Source of the DNA: an uncultured Clostridia bacterium
Lineage (GTDB): Bacteria; Bacillota; Clostridia; Christensenellales; Maliibacteriaceae
Direction of reading: 5' to 3'
Length of the DNA: 16,074 nt
NCBI GenBank assembly: GCA_934613185.1
Contig: CAKTSO010000028.1
Span: 1-16,074, forward strand
The notes under the pieces were generated by a model. It worked only from the letters and a program-made list of their open reading frames with translations. It was not told the origin of the DNA and did not search any database. Positions 7,772-14,519 of this stretch are shown one piece after another. The position numbers and the translations under genes are program-made. The stretch's first letter is position 1. The number at the start of each line of letters is the position of its first letter.

Positions 7772-8870
7772 GTGATTGATTTCGATTCGCTTCGCACGAA
7801 GCTGCAAAACATCGACAAGATCATCAAAGAGGCAGGTGGGTCACTTTAACCCGGATAAGATGAAGTCCGAGTTGAGTGAACTGCAAAAAGAACAGGAAGA
7901 CCCCGAATTCTGGTCGGACATGAATAAGGCGCAGAAGGTGAATCGCCGCGCCAAACATCTGGAGGTGACGCTGCATCGCTATGAGACGCTTCGCAAGCGC
8001 TGCGACGACGCGTTCGACCTGATGGATATGCTCATGGCCGAGGAAGATGACGAAATGGGTCAGGAGCTGGTCGACGAGGTCGACGATCTTGCCGATAAAG
8101 CCGAAGAACTGCATATCGACGCGCTTTTGTCGGGACAGTACGACGCAAACAACGCGATCGTCTCCATTCATGCGGGCGCGGGCGGCACCGAGGCGCAGGA
8201 CTGGGCGCAGATGCTCTACCGCATGTATAATTACTATTGCGAGAAAAAAGGCTGGAAGACGACGGTGCTCGATCTTCTGGACGGCGACGAAGCCGGCATC
8301 AAGAGCGTCACGTTCCGCATCGAGGGCGATTACGTCTACGGCTATATGAAGGCGGAAAAGGGCGTGCATCGTCTCGTTCGCATTTCTCCGTTCGACGCGG
8401 CGTCGCGCCGTCACACGTCTTTCACGTCCGTCGACGTCATGCCGGAATTGGAAGACGACGGCGACATCGAGATCCGTCCCGAGGAACTTCGCGTGGATAC
8501 GTATCGATCCAGCGGTGCGGGCGGCCAGCACGTCAATAAGACCGAATCCGCGATCCGCATCACGCATCTTCCCACGGGCATCGTGGTCTCCTGCCAGAAC
8601 GAGCGCAGCCAGATTCAGAACCGTGAAACGGCGATGCGCATGCTTCGCTCCAAGCTCGCCGAACTGCACGAGCGCGAGCAGATGGAAAAACTGGCCGAGA
8701 TCCAGGGCGATCTGAAGAAGATCGAATGGGGCAGCCAGATCCGCTCCTATGTTTTCCACCCCTATCAGATGGTCAAGGATCATCGCACCGGCGTGGAAAC
8801 GGGCAACATCGAAAAGGTCATGAACGGCGATCTGGAGGAATTCGTTCGCGCGTATCTGATCATGTCCTAA
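7772..8870 (+). CDS. prfB: Peptide chain release factor 2 (programmed +1 frameshift)
   Basis: Recognises UGA and UAA and triggers peptide release on the ribosome. Two frames are needed. Frame 1 is 7772-7846 (GTG start, 25 codons ending GGSL) followed by UAA at 7847-7849; frame 2 resumes at 7848 (AAC CCG GAT AAG) and runs to the TAA at 8870. The joined protein has 365 residues, the same length as E. coli RF2. The stop-recognition motif SPF falls at residues 205-207 and the catalytic GGQ at 250-252, matching E. coli RF2 numbering as I recall it. The start is the GTG at 7772 with AAAGGA ending about 10 nt upstream; the GTG at 7763 is too close to that site. The frame-1 end and its continuation align with the Bacillus RF2 junction (RGSL/DLESK). 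A downstream gene starts 12 nt after the stop. Confidence 0.95.
7834..7850 (+). promoter_or_regulatory. RF2 autoregulatory +1 frameshift site with UAA stop
   Basis: The site reads AGGTGGGTCACTTTAAC: a Shine-Dalgarno-like AGGTGG/GGTGGG, then the slippery CTT (7844-7846) and in-frame stop TAA (7847-7849). Slippage of one base gives CTT AAC and enters the long frame. The usual site is AGGGGG, three bases, CTT TGA C. Here the stop is UAA, and the internal Shine-Dalgarno is non-standard, with its distance to CTT three or four bases depending on the pairing used. Confidence 0.88.
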
Positions 8871-8882
8871 AGGAGGCCCGGC

Positions 8883-9614
8883 ATGAAAAGACTTTCCGGC
8901 GTTTTCAGCGCGGCGTTGTGCGCGCTGGCTGCGGTCAGTCTGTGCGTTGTACTGCTGTTGTCGTCCGTCCAGCTGATCGCGTTCAACGAGGATTATTATC
9001 TGAAATCCTATGCCAAGTACGGCGTGGGAGAGACGATCGGCGCGGACGAGCAGACGCTCGGCGAGATCACCGACACGCTGCTTTCCTATTTAAAGGGAGA
9101 TCGCAGCGACCTTGACATGCAGGCGGACGTCGGCATGAAGGGCGGCGAAGCAGAGGTCTTTACCGACACCGAAAAAGAGCATATGGTGGACGTTTTCTGG
9201 ATGTTCCGAAACGGCTTCATCGTGCGCGACATGGCGCTTGCCGCGTTTGCCGTGTGCATGATCGCCGGGTATTTCGTGAAGAAAGAGAACTTCGCCGCGC
9301 GAAGCGCAAAAACGATGCTCATTACGTTCTGCGCGCTGATTGTCATCGCGGGGATTGCTGCCTGTGTGATCGGTGTGAATTTTTCGGAGCAGTTTCTTCG
9401 CTTCCATGAGGTGTTTTTTGACAATCGCCTGTGGCTTTTGCATGCAGACGAGTCGGTGTTGGTTAATCTTGTTCCCGAAGAGTTTTTCAGTTCGATCGCG
9501 CGCGACGGGATGATGATCTTCGGCGCTTTCACACTGACGGCGGCGATCGCCTGCGCGGGCGTGCTTGTGCTGGATAAACGCGCGAAGCGGAAAGGAAACA
9601 GCGATGCCGTATAA
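8883..9614 (+). CDS. DUF1461 / TIGR01906 family integral membrane protein
   Basis: Function unknown. 243 residues with four predicted membrane helices at about 9-33, 112-131, 143-165 and 208-230. A polar, probably extracytoplasmic loop of about 75 residues lies between helices 1 and 2. The family signature, as I recognise it, is FxFHEVFFDNxLW...LVPEEFF in the loop before helix 4 (about 171-202). The start is the ATG at 8883 with a strong AAAGGAGG 6 nt upstream. It sits 12 nt after prfB and overlaps tsaD by 11 nt, so it is co-transcribed with both. That context does not by itself reveal a role. Confidence 0.85.
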   Translation: MKRLSGVFSAALCALAAVSLCVVLLLSSVQLIAFNEDYYLKSYAKYGVGETIGADEQTLGEITDTLLSYLKGDRSDLDMQADVGMKGGEAEVFTDTEKEHMVDVFWMFRNGFIVRDMALAAFAVCMIAGYFVKKENFAARSAKTMLITFCALIVIAGIAACVIGVNFSEQFLRFHEVFFDNRLWLLHADESVLVNLVPEEFFSSIARDGMMIFGAFTLTAAIACAGVLVLDKRAKRKGNSDAV

Positions 9615-10716
9615 CAGCATGGTGCAGACGTGGCGGCAGGAGCTTTCGAGAAAAGAAGATCTGACGATTTTGGCGCTGGAGTCTTCCTGCGACGATACAG
9701 CTTCCGCCGTGGTCAAAAACGGCCGCGTGATCTTGTCCGCCGATGCGGACAGCCAGATTATGGAGCATCGCCGATACGGCGGCGTCGTGCCGGAAGTTGC
9801 GGCGCGCAGCCATCTGAAGTCGATCGACGACGTCGTGGATCGCGCGCTGGAAAACGCCGGCGTCGATTTTGACGAGATCGACGCCATCGCCGTGACCTGC
9901 GGCCCCGGACTTGTGGGCGCGCTTTTGTCGGGCGTGTCGTGCGCGAAAGCGCTTGCGTTTTCCCGCGGCATTCCGCTTGTGGGCGTGCATCACATCAAAG
10001 GCCATATCGCCGCTTCGTATCTGCAGCGGCCCGATTGGGAACCGCCGTTTATCGCGCTCGTCGTTTCCGGCGGGCATTCGCATCTTGCGCTCGTGCGCGA
10101 TTACGACGACGTCTCCTGGCTCGGACGCACGAGAGATGACTCGGCGGGCGAGGCCTTCGATAAAGTTGCGCGCGTTTTGGGGCTGCCGTATCCCGGTGGC
10201 CCGCAGATCGATGCGCTGGCAAAAGAAGGCGATGAAAACGCGATCCGTTATCCCGTGGCGCATGTGACGGGCAGCCCGCTCGACATGAGCTTTTCGGGAT
10301 TGAAGACCGCTGTGATCCAAAGCGTGGAAAGCGGCGTTCTGAACGGTGAGGCGCAGGTGACGTCCAACGCGAGATTTGTCGAACGCGCCAAAGGGCATGG
10401 CAAAGCCGACGTAGCGGCGAGCTTTCAAAAGGCGGTCGTCGACGCGCTCAGCAGCCGCGCCGTGCGAGCGATGGATCAGACCGGGATTCGCAAACTGGCG
10501 GTCGTCGGCGGCGTGGCGAGCAACAGCGCGCTTCGCATCCGCATGGAAGCGCTTTCTCAAAATCAGAAAAAGCCATTTGATCTTTGCATTCCGCGGCCTC
10601 TGCTTTGTACGGACAACGCGGCGATGATAGCTTCGGCGGGGTATTATGCGATCCGTGCGGGAAAACTGCATGACATGACGCTGAATGCCTCTGCAGTGCT
10701 GGATATTTCCTGGTAA
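9604..10716 (+). CDS. tsaD: tRNA N6-adenosine threonylcarbamoyltransferase TsaD
   Basis: Transfers the threonylcarbamoyl group from TC-AMP to A37 of tRNAs that read ANN codons, working with TsaB and TsaE (neither seen here). 370 residues from the ATG at 9604. Motifs: ESSCDDT near residue 26, metal ligands in HHIKGH (His130, His134), VVSGGHSHL (153-161), DDSAGEAFDK (178-187), YPGGP (196-200), SFSGLKT, VVGGVASN and a C-terminal LLCTDNAAM with the metal-binding Asp. AAAGGA lies about 7 nt before the ATG; an in-frame GTG at 9565 lacks this support. The N-terminus is about 15 residues longer than the usual start just before the ESSCDDT strand, so the ATG at 9619 is an alternative start. It overlaps the DUF1461 gene by 11 nt and is followed by a terminator. 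Confidence 0.96.
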   Translation: MPYNSMVQTWRQELSRKEDLTILALESSCDDTASAVVKNGRVILSADADSQIMEHRRYGGVVPEVAARSHLKSIDDVVDRALENAGVDFDEIDAIAVTCGPGLVGALLSGVSCAKALAFSRGIPLVGVHHIKGHIAASYLQRPDWEPPFIALVVSGGHSHLALVRDYDDVSWLGRTRDDSAGEAFDKVARVLGLPYPGGPQIDALAKEGDENAIRYPVAHVTGSPLDMSFSGLKTAVIQSVESGVLNGEAQVTSNARFVERAKGHGKADVAASFQKAVVDALSSRAVRAMDQTGIRKLAVVGGVASNSALRIRMEALSQNQKKPFDLCIPRPLLCTDNAAMIASAGYYAIRAGKLHDMTLNASAVLDISW

Positions 10717-10742
10717 GTTTACAATAAAACGGTATTGTAAAC
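10717..10742. repeat. Inverted repeat of GTTTACAATA directly after tsaD
   Basis: GTTTACAATA (10717-10726) and TATTGTAAAC (10733-10742) form a perfect 10-bp inverted repeat around a 6-nt loop, beginning one base after the tsaD stop. The arms carry the same decamer as the ligA repeat, but in the opposite relative orientation. There is no T-tract after it, so it is not an intrinsic terminator. Confidence 0.85.
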
Positions 10743-10766
10743 GAAACCCAATGCGATATTGCAATG

Positions 10767-10801
10767 AAAAAGGACGCTGTCTTCATGACAGCGTCCTTTT
10801 T
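10767..10801. terminator. Bidirectional intrinsic terminator between tsaD and the GDPD gene
   Basis: Perfect 15-bp stem: AAAAAGGACGCTGTC (10767-10781) and its complement (10787-10801), with a TTCAT loop. The stem has an A-tract on one side and a T-tract on the other, and the complementarity extends further outward with one bulged T. It can therefore terminate both the rightward tsaD transcript and the leftward GDPD transcript. Confidence 0.93.
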
Positions 10802-10820
10802 TCATTGAGATCAAACGAGA

Positions 10821-10868
10821 GTTTACAATATACAGTCAAATAGAGAATCTGAAAGGTTTACAAATAAA
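10821..10868. repeat. Further TTTACAATA-type copies downstream of the GDPD gene
   Basis: An exact GTTTACAATA lies at 10821-10830 and a degenerate GGTTTACAAATA at 10855-10866. Positions 10856-10868 also form a small GTTTA/TAAAC hairpin. Together with 10717-10742 they flank the terminator, so the whole 180-bp tsaD/GDPD gap is populated by this repeat. Confidence 0.65.
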
Positions 10869-10897
10869 CTGCGACAATACAAAGCTCTTTGCTTGCT

Positions 10898-11635
10898 TTA
10901 TTCCTTTGGAATGAAGTTTTCGAAGATGATGTTGTCGGCGCCGAGTTCTTTTGCACGGTCGGCTTCTTCCTGTGAACGGATGGTCCAGCAAAGAAGCGGA
11001 AGCCCTTTTTCTTTGTGCCAGCGAGTCACGGCGGCATTGGGGAGCGCACGTGCGTCGAAAGAGATGAACTGCGCATGGTTGAAGCGAATCATGTGCAAAT
11101 TGCGCATAAACCAGCTAAAGACGGGAGTGTATTTTCCATTTCGGAAACCGTCGGAAAGCTGACCGCAGAAAAATTCCGGCGCATGGCGGCGCATCCAGCC
11201 GACGACGCGTGGATCAAAGCTCTTCAACACGAACGGACCGTTGTAGCGATGCAAACGGTCGACGAGTTTCTGTTCCAGCTGGCCGATCTTGCGGCAGCGA
11301 TCTTTTTTGATCTCGATGATCAGTCCGACGCGCCCGTCGACGAGCGCCAGAACTTCGTCCAGCGTGGGGATGCCTTCTTCGGTGCCGCAGAGTTTCAGCG
11401 CACGCCAGGTTTCCCGCGGGCAGTCTGTGATTTTCAGATCCTGTCCGGTGACGCGTTTTAAGTTTTCGTCGTGAACGACGACGAGCTCATTGTCTCGTGT
11501 CAGGTGCACGTCCAGCTCCAGAGGGTAGCCCGCTTCCATGCCTGCGGCAAAAGCGCCGAGCGAGTTTTCGGGCCGCGCGTCGTCGTGCAGACCGCGGTGG
11601 GCGATCGGTCTTGCGGTCATCCATGCAATATCCAT
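10898..11635 (-). CDS. Glycerophosphodiester phosphodiesterase (GDPD/UgpQ family)
   Basis: Hydrolyses glycerophosphodiesters to glycerol-3-phosphate and an alcohol. 245 residues, the usual size of short cytosolic UgpQ-type enzymes; no signal peptide is seen. Catalytic and metal residues: HRG at 13-15, PENS at 22-25, ELD at 40-42 (Glu40, Asp42), VVHD at 53-56 (His55), and a later IIEIKKD strand. The C-terminal LLCWTIRSQEEADRAKELGA segment, which ends the TIM barrel, is typical. The ATG at 11635 has GGAGG about 9 nt upstream. It is a single-gene unit, convergent with tsaD through the shared terminator and divergent from the amidase gene across a DnaA-box-rich gap. A possible TATTATAAA -10 region lies around 11660-11672 on this strand, but I could not pair it with a convincing -35. 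Confidence 0.93.
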   Translation of the reverse strand: MDIAWMTARPIAHRGLHDDARPENSLGAFAAGMEAGYPLELDVHLTRDNELVVVHDENLKRVTGQDLKITDCPRETWRALKLCGTEEGIPTLDEVLALVDGRVGLIIEIKKDRCRKIGQLEQKLVDRLHRYNGPFVLKSFDPRVVGWMRRHAPEFFCGQLSDGFRNGKYTPVFSWFMRNLHMIRFNHAQFISFDARALPNAAVTRWHKEKGLPLLCWTIRSQEEADRAKELGADNIIFENFIPKE

Positions 11636-11660
11636 CGGATCAGTCCTCCATCGATATCCT

Positions 11661-11778
11661 TTTTATAATAGAAGATATTCTGCAAACAAACGCGATTTCC
11701 TTGTTTTTGATTTTTCAATTAAAATATGCGAATATTCATGAGTATTTTTTCAAAGCAATGCAAAATTTGTCGATTTTT
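11661..11778. other. AT-rich block in the divergent intergenic region
   Basis: About 118 bp with roughly 25% G+C by hand count, inside a clearly GC-rich chromosome, with runs such as TTTTTGATTTTTCAATTAAA. It holds no gene I can support. It lies directly beside the DnaA-box cluster, as a DNA-unwinding element does in many origins; it may also simply hold the GDPD promoter. Confidence 0.6.
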
Positions 11779-11810
11779 GCGGGGAAGACGGACGGTTACG
11801 CAGTGGAAAA

Positions 11811-11967
11811 TGTGCATAACTTCGGTGGATTGCATAGAGTTATCCACCAAAACAAGGCATTTTCTTCGCGCAAACGGTGGATTATGTGGATAACCGGGAA
11901 AAGTCGTGCAAATGCCGTATTTTTCCTGTGGACAACCCGGTGGAAAAGACGCGGAATACGGTGGATT
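11811..11967. promoter_or_regulatory. Cluster of DnaA boxes and GGTGGATT repeats
   Basis: Matches to the DnaA box TTATNCACA: TGTGCATAA at 11811-11819 (exact, minus), TTATCCACC at 11840-11848 (8 of 9, plus), TGTGGATAA at 11885-11893 (exact TTATCCACA, minus) and TGTGGACAA at 11927-11935 (8 of 9, minus). Interleaved are three CGGTGGATT copies (11823, 11875, 11959) and a CGGTGGAAAA (11938). GTTATCCAC at 11839-11847 and GTGGATAAC at 11886-11894 form a perfect 9-bp inverted repeat. All this lies within about 160 bp of the 382-bp gap, next to an AT-rich block. Function as an origin, titration site or DnaA-regulated promoter is inference. Confidence 0.75.
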
Positions 11968-12017
11968 TGTTTTTCGTATGTATTTGGTGCGGAATAAAAT
12001 GAAAAGGGGAATGCAAT

Positions 12018-12719
12018 ATGCGGATCAAAACGGCTGCTGCGGCGCTGATGACGGCGCTTTCGGTGATGCTTATGGGGGCGACGATTTCACGGGAAACCCG
12101 CACAATCCGTTCGCATCCGCTGCAAGGAAAGACGGTTTTGATTGACGCGGGACACGGCGGGATCGACGCGGGGACGATCGGCTGGGTCACGGGCGTGCGG
12201 GAAGACGAACTGAACCTGGCAGTGGCAAAATATCTGGAATCGTTTTTGTCGAAGGCGGGAGCGACGGTTGTGATGACGCGCAGCGACGACGGCGGCCTGT
12301 ACGACGCGGACACGCGCAGCGACCGGCAAAAACGCGAAGACATGACGCGGCGCGCGCAGATGATCCGCGACGGCGACGAAGATTATGTGATCAGCATTCA
12401 TATGAACGGATTCACCGAAAGCGACGCCTACGGCGCGCAGGTCCTTTATCAAACCGGAAGCGCGGAAGGGATGGCGCTGGCGCAGACGATCCAGGAGGAA
12501 CTCCGCGGCGGGCTTGACGTGACGAACCGCCGTCAGGCGTCGGCGGGGGATTATATGGTTCTGCGCAGCGCGAATGTTCCGGCGGTTCTCGTCGAGTGCG
12601 GCTTTTTATCCAATGCGGCGGAGGAGGAAAAGCTCATGACGCCCGCCTATCAGGAGCGGGTCGCCTGGCTTATCTATACAGGCCTGATGCGCTACGCCGC
12701 GGGACGACAGAACGTTTGA
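12018..12719 (+). CDS. cwlD: N-acetylmuramoyl-L-alanine amidase, CwlD-like
   Basis: Zinc amidase of the Amidase_3 family that cleaves the N-acetylmuramoyl-L-alanine bond in peptidoglycan. In spore formers CwlD helps make muramic-delta-lactam in the spore cortex. 233 residues: an N-terminal hydrophobic signal or anchor segment (about 5-22), then the catalytic domain. Expected zinc ligands are His46 in DAGHGG, Glu62 in VREDELNL and His128 in ISIHMN; the catalytic Glu193 lies in LVECGFLSN. The layout, including TNRRQASAGDYMVLRSANVPAVLVE, resembles CwlD more than vegetative amidases; no SPOR, SH3 or cell-wall-binding repeats are present. ATG at 12018, AGGGG 8 nt upstream. A TAAAAT at 11995-12000 could be a -10 but has no good -35. 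The symbol is by similarity of architecture only. Confidence 0.85.
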   Translation: MRIKTAAAALMTALSVMLMGATISRETRTIRSHPLQGKTVLIDAGHGGIDAGTIGWVTGVREDELNLAVAKYLESFLSKAGATVVMTRSDDGGLYDADTRSDRQKREDMTRRAQMIRDGDEDYVISIHMNGFTESDAYGAQVLYQTGSAEGMALAQTIQEELRGGLDVTNRRQASAGDYMVLRSANVPAVLVECGFLSNAAEEEKLMTPAYQERVAWLIYTGLMRYAAGRQNV

Positions 12720-12894
12720 CGTGATCGAGCGGTGGAGGAAAGTGGAGCGAAAAAAAGAGTCGTTGATTGAAAATAGACGAATTTTTGATGGCTTGAAGGG
12801 AGCGGAGGGACATAAAAGTGGGACGCGCCCCCACCGCGGCTTTGAACGTGCATCGGCGGGTGGTGGAGAAAAAGTGGGCGAAAATGAACAAATC

Positions 12895-12918
12895 AGAGCG
12901 GCTTTGGCCGCTTTTTTT
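12895..12918 (+). terminator. Intrinsic terminator between cwlD and mraZ
   Basis: Stem AGCGGC (12897-12902), loop TTTG, stem GCCGCT (12907-12912), then a run of seven T (12912-12918). It lies about 180 nt after the cwlD stop and just before the mraZ promoter. Confidence 0.85.
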
Positions 12919-12939
12919 CATGCATCGGATTCTTAAAAT

Positions 12940-12957
12940 GGGGACGGTGGGGACGGA
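12940..12957. repeat. Tandem GGGGACGG repeat
   Basis: GGGGACGGT (12940-12948) is followed directly by GGGGACGGA (12949-12957). From memory, GGGGAC-type repeats are common in Clostridia intergenic regions and can be parts of REP-like elements; only this short piece is seen. Confidence 0.45.
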
Positions 12958-13014
12958 ACCGTTTTCAAAAGGGAATTTTTGATCATCGAAAAACCGAAAA
13001 AGTGGGTTTAGGTA

Positions 13015-13043
13015 TTGAAAAGTGAAATAGTGTGGTGTAAAGT
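13015..13043 (+). promoter_or_regulatory. Predicted promoter of the mraZ-rsmH-ftsL-PBP operon
   Basis: -35 TTGAAA (13015-13020), 17-nt spacer, -10 TAAAGT (13038-13043). AAAGTG boxes overlap both elements (13019-13024 and 13039-13044), so a bound MraZ would block polymerase. Transcription would start near 13050, leaving about 35 nt of leader with AAAGGAGGTGG before the GTG start. Confidence 0.55.
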
Positions 13044-13084
13044 GGTGATATACAAAGCGTAATAGGCGCAAAGGAGGTGGTCAG

Positions 13085-13516
13085 GTGTTTTACGGTAGTC
13101 ATAAGCATACGCTGGACGCCAAAGGCAGACTGATCATCCCCGCCTGTTATCGTGAAGATTTGGGCAGCAAGTTTCTTTTGATGCGCGGCAACGAGGAGTG
13201 CCTTCTCGTCTATCCGGGCAGCGAAATGGAAAAATTCTCCGCCAAGTTTGCGGAACTGCCCAGCACCGACCGCTCTGCGCAGGCGTACATCCGCATGTTT
13301 TTATCCAGCATGTCGCAGTGCGATTTTGACAGCCAGGGGCGCATTCTGATTCCGGCGGAACTTCGCAAATACGCGGGTCTTGAAAAAGAAGCGGTCATCA
13401 TCGGCGCGTACAATCGCGTCGAGATCTGGAACAAAGATAAGTGGGAAGCCTATACGTCTGCGGCGACGGAAAACTATAATGCGATCCTCGACGACATGAC
13501 GCGTTTTGGCATCTGA
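13085..13516 (+). CDS. mraZ: Transcriptional regulator MraZ
   Basis: First gene of the division and cell-wall cluster; a ring-forming DNA-binding protein with two SpoVT-AbrB domains that controls its own operon. 143 residues, the family's usual size. The duplicated DxxGR signature is visible: DAKGR (11-15, followed by LIIP) and DSQGR (82-86, followed by ILIP). GTG start at 13085 with a near-ideal AAAGGAGGTG about 7 nt upstream, giving MFYGSHKHTLD, a typical MraZ start. AAAGTG operator-like boxes lie directly upstream. rsmH begins 57 nt downstream. Confidence 0.97.
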   Translation: MFYGSHKHTLDAKGRLIIPACYREDLGSKFLLMRGNEECLLVYPGSEMEKFSAKFAELPSTDRSAQAYIRMFLSSMSQCDFDSQGRILIPAELRKYAGLEKEAVIIGAYNRVEIWNKDKWEAYTSAATENYNAILDDMTRFGI

Positions 13517-13573
13517 CGCCGGCGTATATAGGCATAAAGTAGGAAAAACGATCACCGAGGGGAGGAGATGCCG

Positions 13574-14509
13574 ATGGCGTTTGCGCATAAGAGCGTTTTA
13601 TTCGAAGAGACGATGCAGATGCTGAACGTTCATCCCGGCGGCATTTATCTGGACGGCACGCTGGGCGGCGGCGGACACAGCTACGGCATTTTGGAACGCA
13701 GCGAGCCCGACGGCAGGCTGATCGGCATCGACCGCGACGGCGAAGCGCTTGCCGCGGCGAAAGAGCGGCTCGCCCGTTTCGGCGACCGTGTGACGTATAT
13801 TCACGGCAATTTTGCCGATATGGCGCAATTGATCGATCCGGATCTTTGCGGGAAACTGGACGGCGTGCTGCTCGATCTGGGGGTTTCGTCGTATCAGATC
13901 GACGAACCATCGCGCGGTTTTTCCTATATGGTCAATGCGCCGCTTGACATGCGCATGGATTCCACGAGCGATTTTTCCGCGATGACGCTCGTCAATACTT
14001 ATGACGAAAAGGATCTTTGCCGCGTGATTTCATCCTACGGCGAGGAAAAGTGGGCGGCGCGGATCGCGAAATTTATCGTGGAAGCGCGTCAGGAAAAGAC
14101 GATCGAAACGACGGGTCAGCTGGAAGAGATCATCAAGGCGGCGGTCCCGGCGGCGGCGCGAAAAGGCGTGGCGCATCCGGCGCGGCGCACGTTTCAGGCG
14201 CTGCGCATCGAGGTCAACGGTGAATTGGACGCGGCGCGGCGTGGCGTGGAAGCGGCGGCCGGGCTTTTGAAAAGCGGTGGCCGTTTGGCCGTGATTACAT
14301 TCCATTCTTTGGAAGATCGCCTCGTAAAAGAGGCGTTTCGAAAGATGGAGAATCCCTGCATTTGTCCGAAGGGTTCGCCCGTGTGCGTCTGCGGGCGCAA
14401 GCCGATTGCAAAACAGATCAAACGCAAGCCGATCGTGGCGAGCGAGGAAGAACTTGCGGAAAATCCGCGCGCGCACAGCGCTCATCTGCGCGGCGTCATT
14501 AAATTATAA
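13574..14509 (+). CDS. rsmH: 16S rRNA (cytosine1402-N4)-methyltransferase RsmH
   Basis: SAM-dependent methylation of C1402 in the ribosomal P site. 311 residues from the ATG at 13574. Motifs: DGTLGGGGHS (27-36, SAM binding), GIDRDGEAL (51-59), DLGVSSYQID (101-110), a substrate-domain stretch ending RRTFQALRIEVNGEL, VITFHSLEDRLVK, a four-cysteine CxC...CxC element (Cys262, 264, 271, 273) and a C-terminal NPRAHSAHLR. An ATG at 13568 is in frame, but GGAGG would be only 2 nt from it; the ATG at 13574 has it 8 nt away and gives the family's usual start (MAFAHKSVLFEE). It follows mraZ in the standard order, but is separated from ftsL by an unusual 105-nt AT-rich gap full of repeats. Confidence 0.97.
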   Translation: MAFAHKSVLFEETMQMLNVHPGGIYLDGTLGGGGHSYGILERSEPDGRLIGIDRDGEALAAAKERLARFGDRVTYIHGNFADMAQLIDPDLCGKLDGVLLDLGVSSYQIDEPSRGFSYMVNAPLDMRMDSTSDFSAMTLVNTYDEKDLCRVISSYGEEKWAARIAKFIVEARQEKTIETTGQLEEIIKAAVPAAARKGVAHPARRTFQALRIEVNGELDAARRGVEAAAGLLKSGGRLAVITFHSLEDRLVKEAFRKMENPCICPKGSPVCVCGRKPIAKQIKRKPIVASEEELAENPRAHSAHLRGVIKL

Positions 14510-14519
14510 CCATCGTCCG

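Larger units (their letters stand above)
12739..13044 (+). promoter_or_regulatory. MraZ-box-like AAAGTG repeats upstream of mraZ
   Basis: AAAGTG occurs at 12739, 12815, 12871, 12999, 13019 and 13039, most followed by G. The last three are spaced exactly 20 bp apart and overlap the predicted mraZ promoter. MraZ is known to bind repeated boxes of this kind (AAAGTG in mollicutes, TGGG/GTGG-type in others) and to regulate its own operon. The first and third copies lie in related 23-nt contexts (GGTGGAG, then AAGTGG, then GCGAAAA). The 365-bp gap 12720-13084 has no convincing gene; apart from these boxes it holds the terminator, the GGGGACGG repeat and the promoter. Confidence 0.7.

Noticed and set aside
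7661..7849. A 62-residue frame starting at TTG upstream of prfB
   Set aside because: Only its last 25 codons, from the GTG at 7772, are real: they are the first frame of RF2. The upstream part has no ribosome-binding site or family match.
11497..11997. A 166-residue plus-strand frame across the GDPD 5' end and the intergenic region
   Set aside because: It begins antisense to GDPD and runs through the AT-rich and DnaA-box block; no ribosome-binding site or protein family is seen.
12721..12936. A 71-residue frame right after cwlD (GTG start)
   Set aside because: It has no ribosome-binding site, crosses the terminator hairpin, and its sequence is explained by the AAAGTGG boxes.
13398..13910. 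A 170-residue minus-strand frame over mraZ and rsmH
   Set aside because: It is an Arg-rich shadow of two clear genes on the plus strand.
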